Assembly (NCBI RefSeq): GCF_029893355.1
Contig: NZ_JARZAI010000016.1
Location: 62,001-126,000, forward strand
Direction of reading: 5' to 3'
Length of the DNA stretch: 64,000 nucleotides
From: Kitasatospora sp. MAA4
GTDB taxonomy: Bacteria; Actinomycetota; Actinomycetes; Streptomycetales; Streptomycetaceae
A model generated the notes under the pieces. It was given only the letters and a program-made list of their open reading frames with translations. It ran no database searches and was not told the DNA's origin. Numbering within the stretch: position 1 is the stretch's first letter; every line of letters begins with the position of its first letter. The position numbers were made by a program, and so were the translations under genes. Below are positions 15,674-25,070 of this stretch, piece after piece.

Positions 15674-16126
15674 ATGGAGAACCGGATCGTCGTCGGCGGA
15701 GCCCTGATCCACCAGGGGCGGGTGCTGGCCGCCCGGCGCAGCGCGCCGCCCGAGGTGGCCGGCCGCTGGGAGTTCCCGGGCGGCAAGGCCGAGCCCGGTG
15801 AGAGCGAGCGGCAGGCGCTGGAGCGCGAGCTGCGCGAGGAGCTGGGCGTCGGGGCCCGGGCGCTGGAGCGGCTGGCGGGGGAGTGGACGGTCCGCACCGG
15901 GCTGGTCCTGCGGATCTGGGCGGCCGAGCTGCTCTGCGGCGATCCGCAGCCGCTGGAGGACCACTCCGAGCTGCGCTGGCTGGGCCCGGCCGAGCTGGAC
16001 GAGGTGGACTGGCTGGAGCACGACCGCGAGGTCCTCCCGGAGGTCGGCCGGCTGCTCGCGGCGGGCATCGCGCGTCAGGCATCCGAGGTAGGCCAATCGG
16101 AAAAGATGACCCAATCGCTGGGGTAG
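15674..16126 (+). CDS. MutT-type Nudix hydrolase ((deoxy)nucleoside triphosphate pyrophosphohydrolase)
   Basis: A 150-residue Nudix protein. The complete Nudix box begins GGKAEPGESERQALERELRE and ends EELGV, matching GX5EX7REUXEEXGU. The N-terminus RIVVGGALIHQGRVLAARRS and LRWLGPAELDEVDWLEHD are as in MutT, which removes 8-oxo-dGTP from the nucleotide pool. The last 20 residues form a non-conserved tail. It lies 37 bases after the SPOR-like gene on the same strand. Confidence 0.9.
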   Translation: MENRIVVGGALIHQGRVLAARRSAPPEVAGRWEFPGGKAEPGESERQALERELREELGVGARALERLAGEWTVRTGLVLRIWAAELLCGDPQPLEDHSELRWLGPAELDEVDWLEHDREVLPEVGRLLAAGIARQASEVGQSEKMTQSLG

Positions 16127-16244
16127 CGAAGGTTTCAGCTGGGTATGTCACATTTCGGCATGGTTCGTCACGCTTGGTGAGTCGTGCCCATCGCGCCCCG
16201 GCGACCGGCCGCGGCGCGCCGCCCGAGAGCCGGAGGCCCCGTCG

Positions 16245-19040
16245 GTGACGAGTACGGGTAGCGGCGGGGGAGAGCGGCGGACCTGGCGCGGTCTCCCCCG
16301 GCCGGCGGGAGGCGCCGCCGCCCGGGCCCGGCTGCGCGCCCGCCGCATGCCCCAGGACGCCGCGGGCGGCCCCGCACGCGGCACCGCGAGCGCCCGCGGC
16401 CTGCTGGACGACTCTGCTGCCCGCTCCGCAGCCGCCCGCCGCCGCCCCGCGACCCCGCCCCCCGACGCCCCGGCGATCCTCCCGGACGGCGTCCTGCCCG
16501 CCCCCGCCGTCCCCACCCTGCGCAGCTCCCCCTCCGAGCCCTACCCCGGCACGACCGACGGCGAGAGCCCGGCCGACCACACCCAGGGCAGCCTCTTCGA
16601 CGTCGTCAAGGTGGCCATCGCGATACTCGACACGTCCGGCCGCGTGGTGCTCTGGAGCCCGGCCGCCGAGGAGCTGCTCGGCTGGCCCAGCGAGCTTCTG
16701 GTGGGCCGCAAGATCGAGGAGCTGATCGTCGACGACGACCGCGTCGAGGCGACCCGTGAGGCGTTCCGCACCACCGTGCGCACCGGAAGCTGGAAGGGGC
16801 TGAGCCGGCTGCGCAACCGCGACGGCATCATGATCCCGGTCGAGGCCAGGGTCTCCCTCCTGGTGGACGGCGACGGCACCCCGTTCCTGCTGGCCGCCCT
16901 CGCCGAGGCCCGGACGCTACAGGCGGTGGAGCGCGACCTGGCGGTGCGCGACGCGCTCTTCGAGCAGTCGCCGCTGGGCATCGCGGTGCTCGACGCCGAC
17001 CTGCGCTACACCGCCGTCAACCAGACGCTGGCCGAGATGAACGGCGTCTCCGCCGCCGACCACGTCGGCCGCACCACCGGCGAGACGCTGCCCGAACGCG
17101 CCGCCGACGAGATCACCGTGATGCAGCGTCAGGTGCTGGCCACCGGCGAACCGGTCATCGACGTCACGCTGGCCTCGCCGGTCACCGCCCGCACCGGCGG
17201 CTACCGCTCGGTCTCCTACAGCCGGCTCACCGACCGGGCCGGCAAGGTGCTGGGCATCTCGGGCACCGTGATGGACGTGACCGACCGGTACCGCGCGGTG
17301 GCCAAGGTCGAGCACGCCCGGCGCCGGCTCGCCCTGCTGAACGAGTTCGGCTCCCGGGTCGGCGACCTGCTGGATGCCTCGCGGATCGCCCAGGAGCTGG
17401 CCAGCGCCGTGGTCCCGCGGCTGGCCGACTTCGCGGCGGCGATCCTGCTCCAGGCGGTGGCGCACGGCGACGACCTGCCGCGGCACGGCCACGACCGCCG
17501 GACCTCGCTGCTCCAGCTGGGCGTGGCCGCCGTGCAGGACGGCGAGGAGGTCGAGGTGATGCTCCGCCGCGGCGCCCGGATCACCTTCGCCGAGGAGTCC
17601 TGCTACGGCCGGGTGCTGCGCACCGGAGTGCCCGAACTGCTCTCCGGAGCAGACGAGTTGGAGGACGCCACCTACCCGGGCGACCCCAAGGTCCGGGCGG
17701 CGCTGGAACTGGGCACGCACTCCATGCTGGTCGTGCCGCTGCGGGCCCGCGGCCTGGTGATCGGGCTGCTCGTGCTCAGCCGGGCCGGCCGCCGCGAGGG
17801 CTTCGACCGGGACGATCTGGCCTTCTCCGTCGAGCTGGCCGACCGGGCCGGCAGCTCGCTCGACAACGCCCGGCTCTACGCCCGCGAGCGGACCGCCGCG
17901 CTGACCCTCCAGCGCACCCTGCTGCCGCAGCAGGTCCCGCAGCCCACCGGCGTCGAGGTGGCCTACCGCTACGTCCCCGGCAGCAGCGGCACCGAGGTGG
18001 GCGGCGACTGGTTCGACGTCATCCCGCTGCCTGGCGACCGCACCGCGCTGGTGGTCGGCGACGTGATGGGCCACGGCCTGCGCGCCGCCGCCACGATGGG
18101 CCGGCTGCGCACCGCCGTCCGGGTGCTGGCCGCCCTCGACCTGCCGCCCGACGTGCTGCTGCGGCACGTGCACGAGCTGACCGACGACCTGGCCCAGGGC
18201 CCGGACGAGGCGCTCCTCGCCACCTGCGTCTACGCCGTCTACGACCCGGCCACCGGCCGTCTGGTGGTGGCCAAGGCCGGGCACATCCCGCCGGTCCTGG
18301 TGGTGCCGCCGATCACCGGCCCGGCCCGCAGCGGCAGCCCGCTGCCCGGCGGTGAGGGCCAGGTGCTGGACCTGCCCTCGGGTGCGCCGCTCGGGGTCGG
18401 CGGCGTCCCGTTCGAATCGGTCGAACTGCGGATTCCCGAGGGCAGCATTCTGGCGCTCTGCACCGACGGCCTGGTCGAGTCGCGGGACAAGGATCTGGAC
18501 GTCGGCCTCGGCCGGCTGCAGTCCGTCCTGGAGAAGCCGTACGTCTCCATTCAGCACGCGTGCGAGGCGGTCCTCGACACCATGGAGCAGGGCCGCGAGC
18601 CGGACGACGTCGCGCTGCTGCTCGCCCGGCTCGGACGGGGTGAGGAGGGGGCGCGCACGGTCGGCTGGACGCTCCCGGCGGAACCCACCGCGGTCTCCCG
18701 CGCTCGTCGCCTTGTTCGCGGCGCACTCACCGACTGGGGCATCGAGGAGCTGACCGACACCGCGGAACTGCTGGTCAGCGAACTGGTCACGAACTCCGTG
18801 CGGTATGCCAGCGCACCGATCGGGGTACGGCTGACCTTCGGCGACACGCTGCTGGTGGAGATCTCCGACCCGCTGCCCGACCCGCCGAGGGAGCGGCACG
18901 CCGCGGAGGCCGACGAGGGCGGCCGGGGCCTGGAGCTGGTCCGGCGGCTGGCCCTGCGGTGGGGTGCCAGGGCGGAGGGAATGGGCAAGGTGGTCTGGTT
19001 CGAGCAGGAATTGCCGGGGAAGGAACCGAATCAGCAATGA
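16245..19040 (+). CDS. SpoIIE-family serine phosphatase with PAS, GAF and HATPase domains (copy 1)
   Basis: A 931-residue cytoplasmic signalling protein. Residues 1-110 are arginine/proline-rich. A PAS domain covers about 118-225 (VAIAILDTSGRVVLWSPAAE), a second PAS about 232-350 (LGIAVLDADLRYTAVNQTLA), a GAF about 365-545. The PP2C-type domain follows, with VGGDWFDV and VGDVMGHGLRAA supplying metal-binding aspartates and ALCTDGLVESRD. The C-terminal anti-sigma-type HATPase has ELLVSELVTNSVRYA and DEGGRGLELV. Such proteins control sigma factors through anti-sigma antagonists. GTG 16245 follows GGAGG by 8 bases. A paralog lies immediately downstream. Confidence 0.9.
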   Translation: MTSTGSGGGERRTWRGLPRPAGGAAARARLRARRMPQDAAGGPARGTASARGLLDDSAARSAAARRRPATPPPDAPAILPDGVLPAPAVPTLRSSPSEPYPGTTDGESPADHTQGSLFDVVKVAIAILDTSGRVVLWSPAAEELLGWPSELLVGRKIEELIVDDDRVEATREAFRTTVRTGSWKGLSRLRNRDGIMIPVEARVSLLVDGDGTPFLLAALAEARTLQAVERDLAVRDALFEQSPLGIAVLDADLRYTAVNQTLAEMNGVSAADHVGRTTGETLPERAADEITVMQRQVLATGEPVIDVTLASPVTARTGGYRSVSYSRLTDRAGKVLGISGTVMDVTDRYRAVAKVEHARRRLALLNEFGSRVGDLLDASRIAQELASAVVPRLADFAAAILLQAVAHGDDLPRHGHDRRTSLLQLGVAAVQDGEEVEVMLRRGARITFAEESCYGRVLRTGVPELLSGADELEDATYPGDPKVRAALELGTHSMLVVPLRARGLVIGLLVLSRAGRREGFDRDDLAFSVELADRAGSSLDNARLYARERTAALTLQRTLLPQQVPQPTGVEVAYRYVPGSSGTEVGGDWFDVIPLPGDRTALVVGDVMGHGLRAAATMGRLRTAVRVLAALDLPPDVLLRHVHELTDDLAQGPDEALLATCVYAVYDPATGRLVVAKAGHIPPVLVVPPITGPARSGSPLPGGEGQVLDLPSGAPLGVGGVPFESVELRIPEGSILALCTDGLVESRDKDLDVGLGRLQSVLEKPYVSIQHACEAVLDTMEQGREPDDVALLLARLGRGEEGARTVGWTLPAEPTAVSRARRLVRGALTDWGIEELTDTAELLVSELVTNSVRYASAPIGVRLTFGDTLLVEISDPLPDPPRERHAAEADEGGRGLELVRRLALRWGARAEGMGKVVWFEQELPGKEPNQQ

Positions 19041-19279
19041 TCCGGACGGATTGATCGCACGGATCACCGAATATGGAGAGTCTGTCCATGACAAACTTGG
19101 GGTGGGCGTGCGGGAGTGGACCGGGGGCGCGAGCACAGCAGGGGGGTAGCGCGCGCCAGAGGACAAAATCCTTCCCCCGATTTGATGTTGTGATGTTGAG
19201 GGCGTGTGCGGGTGCCCCTGGATGATGAATACTCGGTCTTCTCGACATCCGGATGGGCGCGGGTTGGAGGGGTCGGTCC

Positions 19280-21841
19280 TTGAACAGCATGCCGGCGCGG
19301 GAAGCGCTGACTGGCGGTGGCCATGCCGCCGTACCCGGGCAACCGGGAACACCGGTCGGCGGTCCCGCACCATCGACCCCTGGGCCGGACTCCGGCCGCT
19401 GGGGCCACAGTGATCCGGGCTCGATCTACGAGTACATCCGGGTCGCCACCTTCGCGATCGGTCCGGACGGGCGGATCAGCCAGTGGAGCGAACGCGCGGC
19501 GGACTTCTTCGCGCTGCCCGCCGCCGAGGCGGTCGGCGCCGACCCGGTGACGACGCTCGTCCCGCGCGAGCTCTGGCGGCGCGGTCGCGCCCGGCTGGAG
19601 CGGGCGCTGGCCGGCGAGGAGTGGATCGGCACCGCCCCCTACCGGGACCGCGGTGGCGCCGAGGGCCTCGCCGAGGTCTACCTGATGCCGGCCGCCGCCG
19701 GTGCGGAGCAGGGCGGCACCGCCGCCGGCGCGCTCTGTCTGGCGGTCGACCTGGGCAAGCTGCGCCGGATCGAGACCGACCTGGCCGCCTCCGAGGCGGT
19801 CTTCGGCCAGACCCCGAGCGGCTTCTTCCTCTTCGACCAGCAGCTCAAGCTCCAACGGGTGAACCGCGCCTTCGCCGAGGCGGTCGGCGTCGAGCCCGAG
19901 GGCCTGACCGGCCTGACCGCCTACGACCTCTTCTCAGCCACCGAGGCCGAGCGGTTGCAGGCCGCTCTGCGCCAAGTGCTGTCCAGCGGCGACCCGGTGG
20001 TCGACCTGCGGTTCAGCGGCGCGGTGCCGACCCGCGGCGGCAACCGCCGCTGGGCGATCTCGCTCTACCGGCTGACCGGTCCCGGCGACCGCTCGATGGG
20101 CGTGGCCGGCCAGGTGCACGACGTCACCAGCCGGCACGTCGCCGAGCGCGAGGCGGCCGGCGTGCGGCGCAACCTGGCCCTGGTCAACGAGGCCAGCGCG
20201 CACATCGGTTCGACCCTCGACCTGGAGACCACGGCCAAGGAGCTGCTGGACGTGGTCGTCCCGCAGTTCTGCGACCTGGCCACCGTGGACCTGTACTCCG
20301 CGCTGCTCTCCGGCGAGAGCGGCCCCTCGCTCGGCGGCTCCGGAGGCGGCCCGTACGACGGCAGCGGCGAGCTGCGCCGGGTGGCCGTCTCCAGCGTGGT
20401 CGGCGGCGCTTCCTCGGTGCTCGGCGGCGACCCCTCGCCGTCCGACACCCAGCTGCCCACCGCCGAGCCCGGCGGGACGCTCTGCTACCCCCCGCGCTCC
20501 CCGCACGCCCGCGCGCTGCGCACCGGCCGCAGCGCCATCCCCGAGCCCGGCCCCGACCCGCTGCTGCGCAGCACGCTGGTCGTCCCGCTGGTGGCCCGGG
20601 ACGTCGTGCTCGGCCTGATCCAGCTCTCCCGCGCGATCGGCAGCGAGCCCTTCGACGCCCGGGACGTCGCGATCGCCGAGGAGATCGCCGCCCGCGCGGC
20701 CGTCTGCGTCGACAACGCCCGGCTGTACCGCCGCGAGCACGAGCGCGCGCTGATCCTGCAGCGCAGCCTGCTGCCCCCGGGCAACCCGGAGGCCAGCGGC
20801 CTGGAGATCGCCTGCCGCTACCGGCCCAGCAACAACAACACCGAGGTGGGCGGCGACTGGTTCGACGTCATCGCGCTGCCCGGCAACCGCACCGCGCTGG
20901 TGATCGGCGACGTGATGGGCCGCGGCCTGCGCGCCGCCGTGGCGATGGGCCAGCTCCGCACCGCAGTACGGACGTTGGCGATGCTCGACCTGGAGCCCGC
21001 CGAGGTGCTGACCGCGCTGGACGAGATCGCCCGCGGCCTGGGCGTGCCCGACTCGGCCGACGAGGAGGCCGTCGAGGTCTACCTGGCGACCTGCGTGTAC
21101 GCCGTCTTCGACGCGGTCACCCGGCGCTGCGTCTTCGCCAACGCCGGCCACCTGCCGCCGGTGCTGCTGAGCCCCGGCGAGGACGCCCGGATGCTCGACG
21201 TCCCGCCCGGCCTGCCGCTGGGCGTCGGCGGCGAGCCGTTCGAGGAGGTCACCCTGACCCTCCCCGACGGCGCCCTGCTCGGCCTCTACACCGACGGCCT
21301 GGTGGAGTCCCGCAAGCACCAGCTGGACGAAGGCCTGCTGGCCTTTCGCACCGCGCTGCAGAACGGATCGCCCGGCCTGGAGAAGCTCTGCGACCAGGTG
21401 CTCAGCGAGCTGGACCCGCACCACGGCGAGGACGACATCGCCCTGCTGATGGCCCGGGTCCGCGCCTTCCCGGAGGACGCGGTGGGCGACTGGCGGCTGC
21501 CGCCGGAGCCGACCTCGGTCTCCAAGGCCCGCGAACTGGCCTGCGGCTGGCTGCTGGTGCGCGGTCTGGACGAGCTGGTGGACACCACCGAGCTGCTGGT
21601 CAGCGAGCTGGTGACGAACGCGCTGCGGCACGGCCGCGGCGACATCCGGCTGCGGCTGCTGCGCGACACCAACCTGGTCTGCGAGGTCTGGGACGACGGT
21701 TACGCCCAGCCCCGCCAGCGCCGCGCCCAGGAGACCGACGAGGGCGGCCGAGGGCTGCAACTCGTCAGTCTGCTGGCGGAGCGCTGGGGGAGCCGGCGGA
21801 CCCCGCACGGCAAGATCGTCTGGTTCGAACTGGGTGTCTAG
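19280..21841 (+). CDS. SpoIIE-family serine phosphatase with PAS, GAF and HATPase domains (copy 2)
   Basis: A paralog of the preceding gene, about 853 residues. The domain order is the same: PAS (VATFAIGPDGRISQWSERAA), second PAS (SGFFLFDQQLKLQRVNRAFA), GAF with an inserted Ser/Gly-rich loop, PP2C (VGGDWFDV, IGDVMGRGLRAA, LYTDGLVESRK, EDDIALLMARV) and C-terminal HATPase (ELLVSELVTNALRH, DEGGRGLQLV). TTG 19280 is chosen because GGAGGGG lies 7 bases upstream; ATG 19253 and ATG 19289 are in-frame alternatives. Its stop codon overlaps that of convergent sdhB. Confidence 0.88.
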   Translation: MNSMPAREALTGGGHAAVPGQPGTPVGGPAPSTPGPDSGRWGHSDPGSIYEYIRVATFAIGPDGRISQWSERAADFFALPAAEAVGADPVTTLVPRELWRRGRARLERALAGEEWIGTAPYRDRGGAEGLAEVYLMPAAAGAEQGGTAAGALCLAVDLGKLRRIETDLAASEAVFGQTPSGFFLFDQQLKLQRVNRAFAEAVGVEPEGLTGLTAYDLFSATEAERLQAALRQVLSSGDPVVDLRFSGAVPTRGGNRRWAISLYRLTGPGDRSMGVAGQVHDVTSRHVAEREAAGVRRNLALVNEASAHIGSTLDLETTAKELLDVVVPQFCDLATVDLYSALLSGESGPSLGGSGGGPYDGSGELRRVAVSSVVGGASSVLGGDPSPSDTQLPTAEPGGTLCYPPRSPHARALRTGRSAIPEPGPDPLLRSTLVVPLVARDVVLGLIQLSRAIGSEPFDARDVAIAEEIAARAAVCVDNARLYRREHERALILQRSLLPPGNPEASGLEIACRYRPSNNNTEVGGDWFDVIALPGNRTALVIGDVMGRGLRAAVAMGQLRTAVRTLAMLDLEPAEVLTALDEIARGLGVPDSADEEAVEVYLATCVYAVFDAVTRRCVFANAGHLPPVLLSPGEDARMLDVPPGLPLGVGGEPFEEVTLTLPDGALLGLYTDGLVESRKHQLDEGLLAFRTALQNGSPGLEKLCDQVLSELDPHHGEDDIALLMARVRAFPEDAVGDWRLPPEPTSVSKARELACGWLLVRGLDELVDTTELLVSELVTNALRHGRGDIRLRLLRDTNLVCEVWDDGYAQPRQRRAQETDEGGRGLQLVSLLAERWGSRRTPHGKIVWFELGV

Positions 21842-22608
21842 CTCTTCGGCCGCAGGCCGATCTTCGAGCCGAGCCAGACCAGCGGGTCGTACTTGCGGTC
21901 GGCGACCCGCTCCTTCAGCGGGATCAGCGCGTTGTCGGTGATCCTGATGTGCTCCGGGCAGACCTCGGTGCAGCACTTGGTGATGTTGCAGTAGCCGAGG
22001 CCGTGCACGTCCTGCGCGTCGGCCCTGCGGTCCAGGCCGGCCTCGGCGGCGGCGTCCAGCGGGTGCATGTCCAGCTCGGCGACCCGCATCAGGAAGCGCG
22101 GCCCGGCGAACGCCGCCTTGTTCTCCTCGTGGTCGCGCACCGCGTGGCAGGTGTCCTGGCACAGGAAGCACTCGATGCACTTGCGGAACTCCTGCGAGCG
22201 GTTCACGTCCTCCTGCCGCATCCGGTACTCGCCGGGCTTCAGCTCCGCGGGCGGCACGAAGGACGGCACCTCCCGCGCCTTGGCGTAGTTGAACGACACG
22301 TCGGTGACCAGGTCGCGGATGGACGGGAAGGCCCGCAGCGGGGTGAGCACCACCGGCTGGCCGGCCGGCAGCGTGGACATCCGGGTCATGCAGAGCAGCC
22401 GCGGCCGCCCGTTGATCTCGGCGCTGCACGAACCGCACTTGCCGGCCTTGCAGTTCCACCGCACCGCCAGGTCCGGCGCCTGGGTGGCCTGCAGCCGGTG
22501 CACCAGGTCGAGCACCACCTCGCCCTCGTTGACCTCCACCCGGTAGTTCGCGAAGCCTCCCTGCCCGCCCTCGCCCCGCCAGATCCGGAACTCAACGTCC
22601 TTGCTCAT
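21838..22608 (-). CDS. sdhB: Succinate dehydrogenase/fumarate reductase iron-sulfur subunit
   Basis: A 256-residue electron-transfer subunit. The [2Fe-2S] ferredoxin domain has WNCKAGKCGSCSAEING with the last Cys in RLLCMTRM. The C-terminal domain has CIECFLCQDTCHAVRD and YCNITKCCTEVCPEHIRI for the [4Fe-4S] and [3Fe-4S] centres. It passes electrons from the flavoprotein to the membrane subunit. Its start overlaps sdhA by 17 bases. The membrane subunit that completes this complex is split by the AICE, so both subunits may be poorly expressed or unassembled. Confidence 0.95.
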   Translation of the reverse strand: MSKDVEFRIWRGEGGQGGFANYRVEVNEGEVVLDLVHRLQATQAPDLAVRWNCKAGKCGSCSAEINGRPRLLCMTRMSTLPAGQPVVLTPLRAFPSIRDLVTDVSFNYAKAREVPSFVPPAELKPGEYRMRQEDVNRSQEFRKCIECFLCQDTCHAVRDHEENKAAFAGPRFLMRVAELDMHPLDAAAEAGLDRRADAQDVHGLGYCNITKCCTEVCPEHIRITDNALIPLKERVADRKYDPLVWLGSKIGLRPKS

Positions 22609-24460
22609 CGGCCAGCTCCTCAGGGGTGAAGTACTTCGCCAGTTCCTCGCGTTCGAAGAGCGCCAGCAGGTCCGAGCGGACCGGCGGATTCGCCTGCCGC
22701 TGCACCGCTATGCCGTCCTCGTCGAGCGTGCAGACCAGGTTGACCCGGCGCCAGTCCCGGTCCATCCCCGGCCAGTCCTCCCGGGTGTGGCCGCCGCGGC
22801 TCTCCCGGCGCAGCAGCCCCGCGCGCGCCACGCACTCCGAGGCCAGCAGCATGTTGCGCAGGTCCAGCGCCAGGTGCCAGCCCGGGTTGAACTGCCGGTG
22901 GCCCTCGACGGTCACCCGAGCCGCCCGCCGCCGCAGCACGGCCAGCCGGTCCAGGGCCTGCTTCATCTCGCCGGCCCGCCGGATGATCCCCACCAGGTCG
23001 TTCATGGTCTGCTGGAGCTCCTGGTGCAGCGTGTACGGGTTCTCGCCGCCCTCGGCGAAGGGGGCCAGCGCCTCGGCGGCCGCCGCGTCCAGCTGGGCTT
23101 GGTCGACGACCGGACGGGTGGTCAGGCCGGCGGCATAGCGGGCCGCGTGCAGCCCGGCTCGGCGACCGAAGACCAGCAGGTCGGAGAGCGAGTTGCCGCC
23201 GAGGCGGTTGGAGCCGTGCATCCCGCCGGCCACCTCGCCGGCCGCGTACAGGCCGGCCACGGCCGGGCTTGCCGCGGTGTCCGGGTCCACCTCCACGCCG
23301 CCCATCACGTAGTGGCAGGTCGGGCCGACCTCCATCGGCTCGCGGGTGATGTCGACGTCCGCCAGCTCCTTGAACTGGTGGTACATCGAGGGCAGTCGGC
23401 GGATGATCTCCTCGGCCGGCAGCCGGCTGGAGACGTCCAGTTGGACGCCGCCGTGCGCGGTGCCGCGGCCGGCCTTGACCTCGGAGTTGATCGCCCGGGC
23501 CACCTCGTCGCGGGGGAGCAGCTCGGGCGGACGGCGGTTGTGGTCCGGGTCCGCGTACCAGCGGTCCGCCTCCTCCTCGGTCTGCGCGTACTGCCCCTTG
23601 AAGACCTCGGGGACGTAGTCGAACATGAAGCGCCGGCCCTCGCTGTTGCGCAGCACACCGCCGTCCCCGCGCACCGACTCGGTGACCAGGATCCCCTTGA
23701 CCGAGGGAGGCCAGACCATGCCGGTGGGGTGGAACTGGACGAACTCCATGTTCAGCAGGCTCGCTCCGGCCAGCAGCGCCAGCGCGTGGCCGTCGCCGGT
23801 GTACTCCCAGGAGTTGGAGGTCACCTTGAACGACTTGCCGATCCCGCCGGTGGCCAGCACCACGGCGGGTGCGGCGATGCTGAAGAACTGCCCGCTCTCC
23901 CGGACGTACCCGAAGACCCCGGCGACACGGTCACCCTCCTTCAACACCCGGGTGACGGTGTACTCCTGGAAGACCTTCAGGCGGGCCTCGTAGTCGCCGG
24001 ACTCCTTGAAGTCCTGCTGCTGGAGCGAGACCACCTTCTGCTGGAGGGTGCGGATCAGCTCCAGCCCGGTCCGGTCGCCGACGTGCGCGAGCCGCGGGTA
24101 CTCGTGCCCGCCGAAGTTGCGCTGCGAGATCCGGCCGTCCGTCGTCCGGTCGAAGAGCGCGCCCCAGGTCTCCAGCTCCCAGACCCGCTCGGGCGCCTCG
24201 GTGGCGTGCAGCTCGGCCATCCGCCAGTGGTTGAGGAACTTGCCGCCGCGCATGGTGTCGCGGAAGTGCACCTGCCAGCTGTCACCGCTGTTGACGTTGC
24301 CCATCGCTGCGGCGATCCCGCCCTCGGCCATCACCGTGTGGGCCTTGCCGAAGAGCGACTTGCAGATCACCGCGACCCGCAGGCCCTGCTCGCGCGCCTC
24401 GATCGCCGCCCGCAGCCCGGCCCCGCCCGCGCCGACCACCACCACGTCGTAGCTGTCCAT
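22592..24460 (-). CDS. sdhA: Succinate dehydrogenase/fumarate reductase flavoprotein subunit
   Basis: A 622-residue FAD subunit that oxidises succinate or reduces fumarate. The N-terminal dinucleotide motif is VVVVGAGGAGLRAAIEA; AHTVMAEGGIAAAMGN contains the His expected to bind FAD. The active-site region reads EFVQFHPTGM and LLVTES-like sequence follows at GILVTESVRGDGGVLRN. The C-terminus includes RRESRGGHTREDW. GAGGGAG precedes ATG 24460. It lies 13 bases after the C-terminal fragment of the membrane-subunit gene. Any transcript from the normal sdh promoter would now have to cross 12.5 kb of AICE. Confidence 0.95.
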   Translation of the reverse strand: MDSYDVVVVGAGGAGLRAAIEAREQGLRVAVICKSLFGKAHTVMAEGGIAAAMGNVNSGDSWQVHFRDTMRGGKFLNHWRMAELHATEAPERVWELETWGALFDRTTDGRISQRNFGGHEYPRLAHVGDRTGLELIRTLQQKVVSLQQQDFKESGDYEARLKVFQEYTVTRVLKEGDRVAGVFGYVRESGQFFSIAAPAVVLATGGIGKSFKVTSNSWEYTGDGHALALLAGASLLNMEFVQFHPTGMVWPPSVKGILVTESVRGDGGVLRNSEGRRFMFDYVPEVFKGQYAQTEEEADRWYADPDHNRRPPELLPRDEVARAINSEVKAGRGTAHGGVQLDVSSRLPAEEIIRRLPSMYHQFKELADVDITREPMEVGPTCHYVMGGVEVDPDTAASPAVAGLYAAGEVAGGMHGSNRLGGNSLSDLLVFGRRAGLHAARYAAGLTTRPVVDQAQLDAAAAEALAPFAEGGENPYTLHQELQQTMNDLVGIIRRAGEMKQALDRLAVLRRRAARVTVEGHRQFNPGWHLALDLRNMLLASECVARAGLLRRESRGGHTREDWPGMDRDWRRVNLVCTLDEDGIAVQRQANPPVRSDLLALFEREELAKYFTPEELADEQGR

Positions 24461-24473
24461 GCAGGGCTCCCTC

Positions 24474-24944
24474 TCAGAAGAACTTCGGGTCGGCGAAGAC
24501 GCCCGACGAGACCAGGTACACGTACAGGTCGGCCAGCCCGACCGAGGCCAGCGAGAGCCAGGCCAACTGCATGTGGCGGGCGTTCAGCCGCCCGACCAGC
24601 TGCCACGCGCGGTAGCGCACCGGGTGTTTGGAGAAGTGCTTCAGCCGGCCGCCGACGATGTGCCGGCAGGAGTGGCAGGAGAGCGTGTAGGCCCAGATCA
24701 GCGCGACGTTGGCGACCAGCACCAGGGTGCCGAGCCCGGCGTGCCCCCAGGCTCCGTCGGCGTTGCGGAAGCCGAGTGCCGCGTCGTACGTGAGGATCCC
24801 GGCGACCGGGATCGCCAGGTAGAAGAAGTAGCGGTGCAGGTTCTGCAGGATCAGCGGGAAGCGCGTCTCGCCGGTGTACGCGGCGTGCGGCTCGGCCACC
24901 GCGCAGGCCGGCGGCGAGGACCAGAAGGCTCGGTAGTAGGCCTT
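24474..24944 (-). pseudogene. sdhC: C-terminal 156 codons of the sdh membrane (cytochrome b-like) subunit, cut off by the AICE
   Basis: In frame from 24944 the sequence reads KAYYRAFWSSPPACAVAEPH and on to SSGVFADPKFF, with about four hydrophobic helices (YFFYLAIPVAGILTYDAAL, LVLVANVALIWAYTL, LAWLSLASVGLADLYVYLV). This is the second part of the five-helix membrane anchor found next to sdhA in streptomycetes. The missing first 100 residues are at 37436-37735; joining them gives CYYYR|KAYYRAFW, the continuous family sequence. Upstream of the junction the frame continues into the element until a TGA near 25018. The first standard start within the frame is GTG 24899, without a good ribosome site, so this fragment is probably not functional alone. 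Confidence 0.9.
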
Positions 24945-24967
24945 GCAATAGATTTGCAGAGGTAGTT
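24943..24967. other. Left attachment junction of the AICE
   Basis: TTGC at 24943-24946 is shared with the right junction (37434-37437). Host sdhC sequence lies to its left. On the element side GCAGAGGTAGTT at 24956-24967 is a perfect inverted copy of AACTACCTCTGC at 37411-37422. These are the two arms of the element's attP. Confidence 0.88.
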
Positions 24968-25070
24968 CCTGCGCCTTTTCGTCCGTCAGGTGCTCCGGCC
25001 TGCGGGCTCTTGCTGTTGATCACGGCGCCTGCTGGGAGCTCGGCCGAGGGGTCGGGTGGCTCGCGCGCTG

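Noticed and set aside
19483..22629. Open frame of 1048 codons on the + strand
   Set aside because: It lies in another frame of the second phosphatase gene and the antisense of sdhB. Composition is shadow-like and no domain is present.
24943..24967. Integration into a tRNA gene
   Set aside because: No tRNA-like sequence or long direct repeat occurs at either end; the host sequence on both sides is the sdh membrane-subunit gene.
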